NCBI GenBank assembly: GCA_002342505.1
Contig: DDQB01000085.1
Location: 1 to 43,796, forward strand
DNA from: Acidaminococcaceae bacterium UBA2453
GTDB lineage: Bacteria; Bacillota; Negativicutes; Acidaminococcales; Acidaminococcaceae
Direction of reading: 5' to 3'
Length of the DNA stretch: 43,796 bases
Numbering within the stretch: position 1 is the first letter of the stretch; each line of letters opens with the position of its first letter. Position numbers and translations under genes: made by a program. The notes beneath the pieces were generated by a model. That model had not been told where the DNA came from. It was given only the letters and a program-made list of their open reading frames with translations, and ran no database searches. Shown piece after piece: positions 8,200 to 16,010 of this stretch.

Positions 8200-9188
8200 T
8201 AGAAGAAGTAAGACGCGATTTGCAGCCGGACCGGCCGGACGATATAGAAATGGAAGAACTGACAGATGCGGAAGATGTACGCTGTCTGACTGCAACGGCC
8301 GGGGACGCGGGGAAGCGGGCTGACGTGTTTCTGGCAGAAGCGCTGGAAAGTACCCGTTCCCATGTGCAGCTCCTGTTAAATGAGGGGCGGGTTGTAAAAG
8401 GCAGTAAAGTAATCAAGCCCAACTATAAGATCCGACCGGATGATTCCTTTCTGGTTACGCTGCCGCGGCCGATTCCGCTGGAAGCAGTACCGGAAGATAT
8501 TCCGCTGGATATCCTCTATGAAGATGAAGATGTCATCGTTATAAATAAGGAACGGGGTATGGTGGTGCATCCGGCGCCGGGGCATGATTCCGGAACGCTG
8601 GTGAACGCCTTGCTGTTTCACTGTAAGAACCTGTCAGGGATCAACGGCGTCATCCGTCCGGGCATCGTGCACCGGTTGGACAAGGATACCAGCGGTGTCA
8701 TGATTGCCGCAAAAAACGATGAGGCCCATGCATCTCTGTCGCAGCAGATTCAGGATAAGGTTGCCCGACGCACTTATTTGTGCGTCGTCCGCGGGAATAT
8801 TAAAACTGATTCTGGCGAGATCCGGACGCGGATCGACAGGGATAAAAATGACAGGAAACGGATGGCCGTTGTGCAGGAACGCGGTCGGGAGGCGATTACG
8901 GAGTATGAAGTGATGGAACGGTTCGGACGGTTTACCGTCGTCCGTTGCCGCCTCCAAACCGGTCGGACCCACCAGATCCGTGTGCATATGGAATATCTGG
9001 GATATCCGCTGGTAGGGGATCCGAAGTATTCGCCGGTGAAAACGCCGTTTTCCATAAACGGGCAGGCCCTTCATTCCCAGACGATGGAATTTATTCATCC
9101 GCGCACCGGAAAAGAGATGTATTTTGAAGCACCGTTGCCGGATGATATGCAGAAGATTCTGACCCGGTTGCGTAACGGGCAGTTTTAA
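8187..9188 (+). CDS. rluD: 23S rRNA pseudouridine synthase, RluD family
   Basis: Members of this family isomerise uridines of helix 69 of 23S rRNA, although RluC/RluD-type assignment to sites is uncertain. The protein has an S4 RNA-binding domain (about residues 42-105) and a PseudoU_synth_2 catalytic domain with HRLDKDTSGVMI, whose D165 is the expected nucleophile. The roughly 30-residue acidic N-terminal tail before the S4 domain is longer than usual, and the ATG at 8187 has only a weak Shine-Dalgarno site inside lspA, so reading probably depends on coupling. A start at 8250 is the alternative. pyrR lies downstream, as in Bacillus. Confidence 0.92.
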   Translation: MGKLIEEVRRDLQPDRPDDIEMEELTDAEDVRCLTATAGDAGKRADVFLAEALESTRSHVQLLLNEGRVVKGSKVIKPNYKIRPDDSFLVTLPRPIPLEAVPEDIPLDILYEDEDVIVINKERGMVVHPAPGHDSGTLVNALLFHCKNLSGINGVIRPGIVHRLDKDTSGVMIAAKNDEAHASLSQQIQDKVARRTYLCVVRGNIKTDSGEIRTRIDRDKNDRKRMAVVQERGREAITEYEVMERFGRFTVVRCRLQTGRTHQIRVHMEYLGYPLVGDPKYSPVKTPFSINGQALHSQTMEFIHPRTGKEMYFEAPLPDDMQKILTRLRNGQF

Positions 9189-9332
9189 GGAAATTCTGCC
9201 TGATGTGGGAGATACGGGCAGTGTAAAGGCTCTCCCCTGCTCGGATGACAGGGCCAAAGAGTTAAAAGTTCGCAGAAAAAACATGTTTTTGCCCAATGTA
9301 TCTGTTAATATATATATAAGAGGTGACGAACT
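9189..9332 (+). promoter_or_regulatory. rluD-pyrR intergenic region with a weak promoter
   Basis: TTGCCC (9289-9294) and the AT-only TATATA (9311-9316) could form a promoter with a 16-base spacer, just before the pyrR Shine-Dalgarno site. A CCCTG/CAGGG hairpin (near 9227-9252) is present but no T tract follows. I could not find a convincing PyrR-binding loop or attenuator here. Confidence 0.3.
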
Positions 9333-9884
9333 ATGAAGACAATTGTGAAAAAGACTTCGATTATGGATGCTGATGGGATCCGCCGCGCATTGATCCGTAT
9401 TGCCCATGAAATTACGGAGAAGAATAAAGGTGTGGAAAATGTAGCCATCGTCGGGATCCGTACCCGCGGTGTACCACTGGCGGCACGCATTGCGGAAGAA
9501 GTAAAGAAGATAGAAGGCGTTGCGGTGCCTACGGGTTCTCTGGATATTACGCTGTATCGCGACGACCTGACTTCCATGGGATATAATCCGGTCATTCACG
9601 GGACGGAGATCGACTTTGACATTACGGGGAAGAATATTGTGCTGGTGGACGATGTCCTGTATACGGGACGGACGATCCGCGCGGCGCTGGACGCCCTGAT
9701 CGATATGGGCCGCCCTAAGTCCATCCAGCTGGCGGTGCTGATTGACCGCGGTCATCGCGAATTGCCTATCCGGGCTGACTATGCCGGCAAAAACGTGCCC
9801 ACGTCCCGCAAGGAGACCATTGAAGTGGCGCTGGAAGAGGAAGGCAGGATGGATGAGGTGATCCTGGGGGAAATTGAGGAGTAA
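9333..9884 (+). CDS. pyrR: PyrR, pyrimidine attenuator and uracil phosphoribosyltransferase
   Basis: PyrR binds pyr mRNA in response to UMP/UTP and has weak uracil phosphoribosyltransferase activity. The 183-residue protein is full length. The PRPP-binding loop is VLVDDVLYTGRT (103-114). The flexible-loop region around TLYRDDLTSMG (73-83) and the motif GIRTRGVPLA (41-50) are both family-typical. The ATG at 9333 follows GAGGTG. In Bacillus pyrR heads the pyrimidine operon; here no pyr gene follows, so it either regulates in trans or retains only the enzymatic role. Confidence 0.93.
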   Translation: MKTIVKKTSIMDADGIRRALIRIAHEITEKNKGVENVAIVGIRTRGVPLAARIAEEVKKIEGVAVPTGSLDITLYRDDLTSMGYNPVIHGTEIDFDITGKNIVLVDDVLYTGRTIRAALDALIDMGRPKSIQLAVLIDRGHRELPIRADYAGKNVPTSRKETIEVALEEEGRMDEVILGEIEE

Positions 9885-9906
9885 AAAAAGCGAAGTTCCA
9901 ATTTCG

Positions 9907-9937
9907 TTGTGACCTTTTGCTGATTTTGTGTTATAAT
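9907..9937 (+). promoter_or_regulatory. Promoter of the small secreted-protein gene
   Basis: A perfect TATAAT (9932-9937) is preceded by TTGTGA (9907-9912) with a 19-base spacer, slightly long. The start codon is about 55 bases downstream. Confidence 0.5.
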
Positions 9938-9992
9938 ACGATTCGCAGGGTATTTTTGGCATGTTATTAATTTGATGTTGGAGGGTCTTTCT

Positions 9993-10448
9993 ATGAAAAA
10001 GGTATCCTTATTTTTGTTGTCCGTTCTGACCGTACTGATGACCATGCTGTCTGCCGTTGCTTTTGCGGCTCCCAGTGATGAGAATCCGTATAAGAACCAT
10101 TACCTGAAAGAAGCGCAGGCCATGCGTAAGCAGGGTACTGCCAAACTGGTATATTTGTTTATGACCAGGGAAAAGCAGCCGTTGCCGGGCGTTACGATGA
10201 TCTATAATACGACCAAGGGGCAGGATCTGGAAGCGGTCTCCGATGAAAAGGGAATGGTTGAGTTTGACCTGAAACAGTCGGATCTTTACTATATTCATCA
10301 TGTCGTTTACAATGGCGATTACCTTCCGGTTTCCGGCGGAGCCATGATCAACAATATTGAAAAGCTGGATATCCGCAAGGGAACTGTATTATGGAGCTGC
10401 ATTGTACAGTACGGCAAGTATTCCTTTATGAGTTATCGAGGGAACTGA
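9993..10448 (+). CDS. Small secreted protein of unknown function
   Basis: The 151-residue product begins with a clear Sec signal peptide: MKK, a hydrophobic core to about residue 22, and a probable type I cleavage site after AFA (near residue 25). No lipobox was seen. The mature part, about 125 residues, contains PLPGVTMIYNTT and AVSDEKGMVEFDL, a pattern like the beta-sandwich repeats of Cna-B or carboxypeptidase-regulatory folds. This is only a resemblance; I do not recognise the family. The ATG at 9993 follows GGAGGG with good spacing; an in-frame TTG at 9972 lacks a site. It has its own promoter and terminator, so it is a single-gene unit. Confidence 0.75.
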   Translation: MKKVSLFLLSVLTVLMTMLSAVAFAAPSDENPYKNHYLKEAQAMRKQGTAKLVYLFMTREKQPLPGVTMIYNTTKGQDLEAVSDEKGMVEFDLKQSDLYYIHHVVYNGDYLPVSGGAMINNIEKLDIRKGTVLWSCIVQYGKYSFMSYRGN

Positions 10449-10474
10449 CCTTTATCTGTGGGATGGCTTTACGG

Positions 10475-10511
10475 CAGGATGCGTCTTAATACGATGCATC
10501 CTGTTTTTTTT
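10475..10511 (+). terminator. Intrinsic terminator of the secreted-protein gene
   Basis: CAGGATGCGTC (10475-10485) pairs with GATGCATCCTG (10493-10503) over 11 positions with one G-U pair, followed by eight T. Confidence 0.9.
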
Positions 10512-10585
10512 ATGTAACAACTGTCCGGCGAGAGTTCCTTTCATTGTACGAATTCATTTAAGCAGCATCTCCATAAAAAAGACGA

Positions 10586-10614
10586 TAAAAAAGACTGGCA
10601 TTTCTGCCAGTCTT
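10586..10614 (-). terminator. Intrinsic terminator of the minus-strand AdoMetDC-like gene
   Basis: A perfect ten-base-pair stem (AAGACTGGCA / TGCCAGTCTT, 10591-10614) with a TTTC loop sits just past the minus-strand stop codon. It is followed, on the minus strand, by a T-rich tract. Confidence 0.88.
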
Positions 10615-10628
10615 GATTTTTGTTTGGG

Positions 10629-11081
10629 TTATAAAGATTTCGGTTTCATCAGGTACTTCCCAAACCGTTTTGTCATATTCCGCATCTGGGCGATCTTTCG
10701 GTTTTTGTTCCGGTGTCTTGGTTTCATGTCTGCTTTCTTGCTGTAATTGCCGCGGTCAACGTAAGTCAGCTTCATGGTATCGGGGGAAAAGAAGCCGCAC
10801 AGATCCCGAACCGTTTTTTCCGGATCCGCGTCCTCGCAGAAAGAGAATCCGTCAATGGAGACGAAGCCCTTTTCCGTATCGATATGAAGAATGATATGGC
10901 CGTCTTTGCAGATGCAGCAGACGCTGTATCCTGTTGCATCGTCCTGTTCTGTCTGCATACGCAGCATTTGCATGTGATTGTCTGCGGACAGCTTTTCAAG
11001 TCTTTCTTTAACGGCGCCCTGTTCCAGTGCGTCTTCTGCGCAGCCGTACAAATCGGCGGCGATCAGTAATCCTGTTTTCAA
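10629..11081 (-). CDS. S-adenosylmethionine decarboxylase-like protein lacking the catalytic serine
   Basis: The first 112 residues follow the prokaryotic AdoMetDC (SpeH/SpeD) pattern: an N-terminal strand with LYGC (11-14) and a core strand with GHIILH (61-66). FVSIDGFSFCEDADPEKTV (73-91) matches the family's AAIDLFTCGEDVDPWKA, and LTYVDRGNY (105-113) matches its end. The serine that self-cleaves to form the pyruvoyl cofactor (in ESH of active enzymes) is Gly61 here (KDGH), and the WPE stretch is lost. No processing or decarboxylation is therefore expected. Residues 114-150 are a strongly basic tail (KPRHRNKNRK). The start is TTG at 11081 with GGAG seven bases upstream. It is the only minus-strand gene, with a consensus promoter and its own terminator. 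Function unknown. Confidence 0.75.
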   Translation of the reverse strand: MKTGLLIAADLYGCAEDALEQGAVKERLEKLSADNHMQMLRMQTEQDDATGYSVCCICKDGHIILHIDTEKGFVSIDGFSFCEDADPEKTVRDLCGFFSPDTMKLTYVDRGNYSKKADMKPRHRNKNRKIAQMRNMTKRFGKYLMKPKSL

Positions 11082-11183
11082 AATGAATCTCCTTTTAAAA
11101 CTGCCGGTAATACCAGTTTATACCCGTTCTGTGTTTGTGTTTGCATAGCCGGAGTCCCTGTATTGATTCTTCGGCGTACATAG

Positions 11184-11212
11184 ATTATAGCAGAGCCGTC
11201 TGCTGTTGTCAA
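11184..11212 (-). promoter_or_regulatory. Consensus sigma-70 promoter of the AdoMetDC-like gene
   Basis: On the minus strand a perfect TTGACA (11212-11207) and a perfect TATAAT (11189-11184) are 17 bases apart. Transcription would start near 11177, leaving a leader of about 95 bases. Confidence 0.85.
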
Positions 11213-11299
11213 AATAAACTGTAAATGCGCGCAGATTATGAACTTTATGTAAATTGTGGCAGCAAAAGGGATTTCCGGCCCGCCGGTTTGCCCGGTTCA

Positions 11300-11308
11300 T
11301 GATATAAT
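11300..11308 (+). promoter_or_regulatory. Extended -10 promoter of recD2
   Basis: TGATATAAT is a perfect extended -10 with no -35 box, 35 bases before the recD2 start and divergent from the AdoMetDC-like promoter. It lies in the same 14-mer seen upstream of holA. Confidence 0.6.
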
Positions 11309-11343
11309 ATACTTAATTTTATACTATTGTATTGAGGTACTGC

Positions 11344-13494
11344 ATGGAACAGTTAGAAGGTTCTGTAGAAAATATCATATTCCAAAGCGAAGACCGAAGC
11401 TTTTGCGTGTTGCGGCTGAAAGTTGCCGCAGGCGGGGTGGTCACGGCTGTGTACAGTGGACCGGCCCCGTTTTTAGGTGAAACGGTAAAGGCTATGGGAA
11501 GTTGGGTCCAGCATGCGCGGTTCGGACAGCAGTTCCGTATTGCATCGTATCAGTCAGTCAGGCCGGGATCGGCAGAAGGGATTGAACGGTTTCTGGCAAG
11601 CGGGGCTGTGAAAGGAATCGGGAAAACAATGGCGTCCCGGATCGTATCTCATTTCGGAAAACAGACGCTGGAAATACTGGATTCGGAACCGTTCCGGCTG
11701 ACGGAGATTTCAGGCATCGGAGCCCGAAAGGCGGAAGCCATCGGAAAGGCGTACGGAGAAATTTCGGATTTGCGCGAGATCATGCTGTTTCTGGAAGAAC
11801 ACGGCGTGAGCGGAGGTTATGCGGCAAAATTGCAGCTGGCCTACGGGGCAACGGCCGTAACCCGGATCAGGGCTAATCCTTACCGGCTGATAGAAGATAT
11901 CGAAGGTATCGGTTTTAAAACAGCGGACCGGATCGCTCTGTCTTTGGGCTTTGATCCTGCATCCGAAGAGCGCGTCAGGGCCGGTATCGGGTATGCGCTG
12001 AATCTGGCTGTGACAGGAGGGCACACCTGCGTTCCTGAAGATGATCTGCTGCGGTATGCCGTTCAGATTCTGCAGGTTGAATATATGGATGCGGAAGCGG
12101 TTTTCCGCAATCTGATAAAGCACGACCTCATCCGCACGGAGGATTGGGGCGGGCAGCGTTATGTCTATCCGGAATATCTGTACCGGGCGGAAAAGGAAAC
12201 GGCCCGTATGCTGCTGAAACTGCGGGACCATCCGGACAGCCTGGGCAAGGTAAATGAAGAAAAGATTATGGAAGGCTGGGAACGGGAAGCGAGCCTCCAG
12301 CTGGCAGAGGCACAGAAAGAGGCGATTCGGTCTTCCCTGCGGTTCGGCGTGTTTGCTTTGACCGGCGGCCCGGGTACTGGTAAGACAACGATCATCAAAG
12401 GGATCCTTTCTGTTCTGGAACGCGCCGGGTGCAAAGTGATGCTGGCAGCTCCTACCGGCCGGGCGGCCCGGCGTCTGGAAGCGGCGGCGGGTAAAAAGGC
12501 GCAGACGGTGCACCGCCTTTTGGAATACAATGTGACCGGAGAGTTCGGGAAGAATGCCGACGATCTGCTGGAAACGCAGGCTGTGATTATTGACGAAGCT
12601 TCTATGCTGGATATTTTCCTGTTCTATCATCTGTTGGACGCGCTGCCGCTGGGATGTCATCTGATTCTTGTGGGCGATGTGGACCAGCTTCCTTCGGTAG
12701 GGGCTGGTTCGGTTTTGCAGGACCTGATCCAGAGCGGGAAGATGCCCGTGGTCCGGCTGCGCGAAGTGTTCCGGCAGGCAGAGGTCAGTCCGATCGTGCG
12801 CAATGCCCACCGGATCAATCGCGGGATGATGCCGGAATGTGTGGAAGACAGCGATTTTTCCATGGTGGAATTTGCGGATGAGGAACAGGCCGCAGCCTAT
12901 ATTACTGAATTATACGCCAGGACTGCTGGCGGTCAGAACTGGCAGGTGCTGCAGATTCTGTCTCCTATGCACAAAGGTATCTGCGGGGTACAGAATCTGA
13001 ATCGGCTGCTGCAGGAGCGGGTGAATCCTGCCTCGCCGGATAAGCAGGAGATTGCGCAGCCGGGAGGTATGGTCCTCCGCCTAGGGGACAAAGTGATGCA
13101 GATTCGCAACAATTATGAAAAAGAAGTGTATAACGGCGATATCGGACAGATTGCCGAAGTTGCGGGGAAAACCCTTCGGGTGTGGTATCCGGACCGCCCG
13201 GACGGGGAATATGTAACGTATGAGGACGGGGAGTATGACGAACTCCAGCTGGCCTATGCCATGACCGTACATAAATCCCAGGGCAGCGAGTACGGGCAGG
13301 TGGTACTGGTTCTGGTTCCGGGGCATTACGCCATGCTGCAGCGGAATTTGCTGTATACGGCAGTCACCCGGGCCCGCCGGAAGGTCGTTCTGGTAGGGAC
13401 CAAAGCGGCACTGCAGATGGCGGTGTCCAATGACCGTACGCGGCGGCGGTATTCGTTGCTGAAAGAACGTCTTCAGGAAAATGGAGAGTTGTGA
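11344..13494 (+). CDS. recD2: RecD2 family 5'-3' DNA helicase
   Basis: RecD2 is a RecBC-independent superfamily 1B helicase linked to replication-fork maintenance and repair. The 716-residue protein has the long N-terminal region typical of RecD2. That region contains helix-hairpin-helix turns (GIGKTM near 86-91, ISGIGARKAEA near 122-132, DIEGIGFKTADR near 183-194). The helicase core begins with Walker A GGPGTGKT (341-348). VIIDEASMLD is the DEAD-like motif II and AMTVHKSQGSEY the C-terminal UvrD_C_2 motif. The ATG at 11344 follows GAGG; an in-frame TTG at 11332 is less likely. comFC overlaps its end by 14 bases. Confidence 0.94.
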   Translation: MEQLEGSVENIIFQSEDRSFCVLRLKVAAGGVVTAVYSGPAPFLGETVKAMGSWVQHARFGQQFRIASYQSVRPGSAEGIERFLASGAVKGIGKTMASRIVSHFGKQTLEILDSEPFRLTEISGIGARKAEAIGKAYGEISDLREIMLFLEEHGVSGGYAAKLQLAYGATAVTRIRANPYRLIEDIEGIGFKTADRIALSLGFDPASEERVRAGIGYALNLAVTGGHTCVPEDDLLRYAVQILQVEYMDAEAVFRNLIKHDLIRTEDWGGQRYVYPEYLYRAEKETARMLLKLRDHPDSLGKVNEEKIMEGWEREASLQLAEAQKEAIRSSLRFGVFALTGGPGTGKTTIIKGILSVLERAGCKVMLAAPTGRAARRLEAAAGKKAQTVHRLLEYNVTGEFGKNADDLLETQAVIIDEASMLDIFLFYHLLDALPLGCHLILVGDVDQLPSVGAGSVLQDLIQSGKMPVVRLREVFRQAEVSPIVRNAHRINRGMMPECVEDSDFSMVEFADEEQAAAYITELYARTAGGQNWQVLQILSPMHKGICGVQNLNRLLQERVNPASPDKQEIAQPGGMVLRLGDKVMQIRNNYEKEVYNGDIGQIAEVAGKTLRVWYPDRPDGEYVTYEDGEYDELQLAYAMTVHKSQGSEYGQVVLVLVPGHYAMLQRNLLYTAVTRARRKVVLVGTKAALQMAVSNDRTRRRYSLLKERLQENGEL

Positions 13495-14233
13495 GTTGAT
13501 CCTGGATTTGCTTGATGAAATATTGTTCCCGCGCTGCTGTGCCTGCTGCAGTGTGGAAATTGAGAGCGGTTTCCTGTGCAGGGACTGTCGCCGGGGGTTT
13601 TTGCAGATGAGACCGTTCCCCGCCATCGATTTCCTTGACGGGGGCGTATCCGTATTCAGTTATGAGAGGGAAATAAAGCAGGCGATTCATGAAATCAAGT
13701 TTGCTTCGGACCAAAGACGGCTGAAACAACTGGCAGGGGAAGTGGAAATGCTTATGCAGGACGTGTCTGTGCAAAATATTATTATAAAATTTTCAACAGA
13801 TGCAGGAAATCTTCCACTGCATGACGAACATTATAATAATTGTACAGTAACTTCCGGGCCGCAAAGATCATCCGGCTGTCCCATATGGTGCGGCGTGCCT
13901 ACGGATCCGTCCCGTTTGCGAAAACGGGGCTTTGATATTCCTTCCACACTGTTTTCCGAACGGGCAAAGGAATTCGGGGGGATATGGAAGCCGGTGCTGT
14001 GCCGCACCAGAAAGACGCTTCCCATGTACGGGCTGAAGCCCGAAGAAAGGGTGCGGAATCTGAAGGATTGCTTTGCTGTTACTGGTGATGTCGGTGGTAA
14101 ATCTGTTATTTTAGTGGATGATATATTTACCACAGGCACTACATTTTCTGCAGCAGCGGCTGCATTAAAAAAGGCGGGCGCGTCATCCGTAAAGGGACTG
14201 GCTTTCTGCAGTTCGCTGGAAAATCTGAGATGA
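13481..14233 (+). CDS. comFC: ComFC-like phosphoribosyltransferase with an internal insert
   Basis: ComFC-type proteins act in natural transformation, associated with the ComFA helicase, and combine a zinc finger with a type I phosphoribosyltransferase fold. A Cys cluster (C19, C20, C22, C23, C33, C36) forms the N-terminal metal site. RLRKRGFD (145-152) and the PRPP loop VILVDDIFTTGTT (209-221) are intact. Between about residues 99 and 137 there is an unusual insert of roughly 35-40 residues, partly encoded by AT-rich DNA (13773-13855), where relatives go directly to the VPVPL strand. The frame stays open through it. The start at 13481 lies inside recD2, with GAAAATGGAGAG context, suggesting coupling. 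Confidence 0.82.
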   Translation: MESCELILDLLDEILFPRCCACCSVEIESGFLCRDCRRGFLQMRPFPAIDFLDGGVSVFSYEREIKQAIHEIKFASDQRRLKQLAGEVEMLMQDVSVQNIIIKFSTDAGNLPLHDEHYNNCTVTSGPQRSSGCPIWCGVPTDPSRLRKRGFDIPSTLFSERAKEFGGIWKPVLCRTRKTLPMYGLKPEERVRNLKDCFAVTGDVGGKSVILVDDIFTTGTTFSAAAAALKKAGASSVKGLAFCSSLENLR

Positions 14234-14269
14234 CACCGGCAGGCCCGCTAAAATTTGGAGGCGAAAAGG

Positions 14270-15712
14270 ATGGAGTTGACAGGCAGTATTGGAATGAAAG
14301 GCGGATTCCAGTTTCGGTATCAGAACCTGATCGGAGAAGGCAGGGTAACCGTGAAGGCGCTGAAGGATCTGCAGCCGGCGATGGAGCAGGCTGTGGTGGC
14401 AGTACGTAAGATACGCGTCGAAGGGTTTTCCAAAGCGCATCTTTCCAAAGATGGGACGCCGGAGCATGTGTATTTCCCCAGGCAGGCATATTTGGAACAG
14501 GGAAATCCGAACGATGAAGAATCCATAGAACGTCTGGAAAAGCTTGGCGCGGCGTGGAAGGATTCGGTAGATGCAGCGGTATTCATCGGCATTGGGGGCT
14601 CTTATCTGGGAGACAAGGTGATTTTTGACCTGGCGACAAAACCGTACTGGAACCAGCTGCCGAAAAAAGAACGGAACGGCTATCCCCAGATTTATTTTGC
14701 AGGGAATAATGTGGACGGGACGGCGTTGCAGGGAATCATGCGAACCCTGACGCTGCAGGCGCAGCATGTGAAACATCCGCTGCATATCCAGTTGGTTCCC
14801 ATTTCCAAATCCGGTACGACCATGGAACCGCTGACCAGTTTTGCGGCGCTGCTGAGTTATATGGAGTCCCACCCGGAATGGTTTACGGTAGACGTGACAG
14901 CGGTGACCGGACTGGACGAGGACGCATCCCTTCTGTACCGTCTGGCCAAAGAAAATAACTGGCCCGCTTTCAGTATCCCGGAAGGAATTGGCGGCCGGTT
15001 CTGCATCTTAAGCAATCCCGGTCTTCTCATGTGCGCGGCGCTGGGATATGATATCCGTTCCCTGTTAGAAGGCGCTCGGGAGATGTCGGAGCTGTGCCTG
15101 GCTACAGAAGGTGCCGACAATCCGGCGTTGCTGAATGCTTCCCTGAAATATCTGGCTGCGGAGAAGCTGGGCGCTGATATAGAGGTTCTGATGGGATACG
15201 GCGACGCCCTCCAGTGCCTGGGCGCCTGGTATGTGCAGCTGTTGGCGGAATCGCTGGGAAAACGGACTGACCGCAATGGGAAGACGGTGTATTACGGACG
15301 CACTCCGGTAGTGGCCGTAGGAACGACGGACATGCATTCCATGACGCAACAGCATCAGGATGGCAAACGTAACAAGGTGATCCAGTTCCTGGAAGTGGAA
15401 AAGCCGGCGGAACCGATTATCGTTAAAAATCCGTTCCCGCAGGAAAAAGCGTTTGCCCTGTATGCAGATAAAGAAATGAATGTATTGCTGAAGGCAGCCC
15501 TGACGGCGAATGAGACCGCGCTGACAGAAGACGGGCGGCTGAATGCCCGTTATGTGCTGCCGGAACTGGCCCCCCGCTATGTCGGGCAGCTTCTGATGTT
15601 CCTGATGTACAGCATTGCGTATGAAGGCGAACTGGCCGATGTGGACGCCTATGACCAGCCCGGCGTGGAAGCCTATAAGCGGATCATGAAGGCAGAACTG
15701 GCTAAAGGGTAA
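14270..15712 (+). CDS. pgi: Glucose-6-phosphate isomerase
   Basis: The enzyme interconverts glucose 6-phosphate and fructose 6-phosphate. The 480-residue protein shows the SIS-fold signatures FIGIGGSYLGDK (phosphate loop), PISKSGTTMEPL, GIGGRFCILSNPGLL and the TDMHSMTQQHQDG segment, which holds a catalytic-site histidine/glutamine environment. The ATG at 14270 is eight bases after GGAGG; an in-frame TTG at 14255 overlaps that site and is rejected. It follows comFC by 36 bases and is probably read from the recD2 promoter. A hairpin terminator follows. Confidence 0.95.
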   Translation: MELTGSIGMKGGFQFRYQNLIGEGRVTVKALKDLQPAMEQAVVAVRKIRVEGFSKAHLSKDGTPEHVYFPRQAYLEQGNPNDEESIERLEKLGAAWKDSVDAAVFIGIGGSYLGDKVIFDLATKPYWNQLPKKERNGYPQIYFAGNNVDGTALQGIMRTLTLQAQHVKHPLHIQLVPISKSGTTMEPLTSFAALLSYMESHPEWFTVDVTAVTGLDEDASLLYRLAKENNWPAFSIPEGIGGRFCILSNPGLLMCAALGYDIRSLLEGAREMSELCLATEGADNPALLNASLKYLAAEKLGADIEVLMGYGDALQCLGAWYVQLLAESLGKRTDRNGKTVYYGRTPVVAVGTTDMHSMTQQHQDGKRNKVIQFLEVEKPAEPIIVKNPFPQEKAFALYADKEMNVLLKAALTANETALTEDGRLNARYVLPELAPRYVGQLLMFLMYSIAYEGELADVDAYDQPGVEAYKRIMKAELAKG

Positions 15713-15806
15713 GGAATTTCCGTATCCGTGGATTTTTGTCTGTGGGGTACCCGGATCGGGCGATGGCGGCTTTTATGGATGTTGAGTAAAAACTGAATAA
15801 AAACAG

Positions 15807-15854
15807 GTCCTCTGCATGGAAATCTTGGAAGAGATGGAAATACAGAGGACTTTT
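15807..15854 (+). terminator. Terminator after pgi
   Basis: GTCCTCTG (15807-15814) pairs perfectly with CAGAGGAC (15843-15850), followed by TTTTG. The loop is long (28 bases) but contains a second small stem (ATCT/AGAT). Confidence 0.65.
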
Positions 15855-15916
15855 GTATTATTTGTTATATATGAAACACAATCCTGCCATATTCGACGAC
15901 TTTGTGAAATTTTAAA

Positions 15917-15953
15917 GTCAATACTTGCGTAAAGTCAAAAAGTCAAATATAAT
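15917..15953 (+). promoter_or_regulatory. ctsR promoter with GTCAAA direct repeats (CtsR operator)
   Basis: TTGCGT (15925-15930) and a perfect TATAAT (15948-15953) are 17 bases apart. The spacer holds two GTCAAA repeats (15934-15939 and 15942-15947), and a related GTCAAT lies just upstream (15917-15922). The classical CtsR box is a direct repeat of RGTCAAA with starts ten bases apart; here the two best copies are eight bases apart. Position over the promoter fits autorepression by CtsR. Confidence 0.75.
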
Positions 15954-16010
15954 ATCAATATAACACCCCAGAGTATGACCTAAATAATAATGAAGAAAGC
16001 AGGGTCGATC

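Noticed and set aside
9189..9332. PyrR-binding attenuator upstream of pyrR
   Set aside because: I looked for the conserved PyrR loop and a terminator and saw only a short CCCTG/CAGGG hairpin without a T run.
8634..9962. 442-codon open frame on the minus strand
   Set aside because: It lies antisense to rluD and pyrR, whose motifs are intact, spans their intergenic gap, and its translation has no recognisable domain or ribosome site. It is a shadow of codon bias.
11710..12810. 366-codon open frame on the minus strand
   Set aside because: Antisense to recD2 within its helicase core; no start site or recognisable motif.
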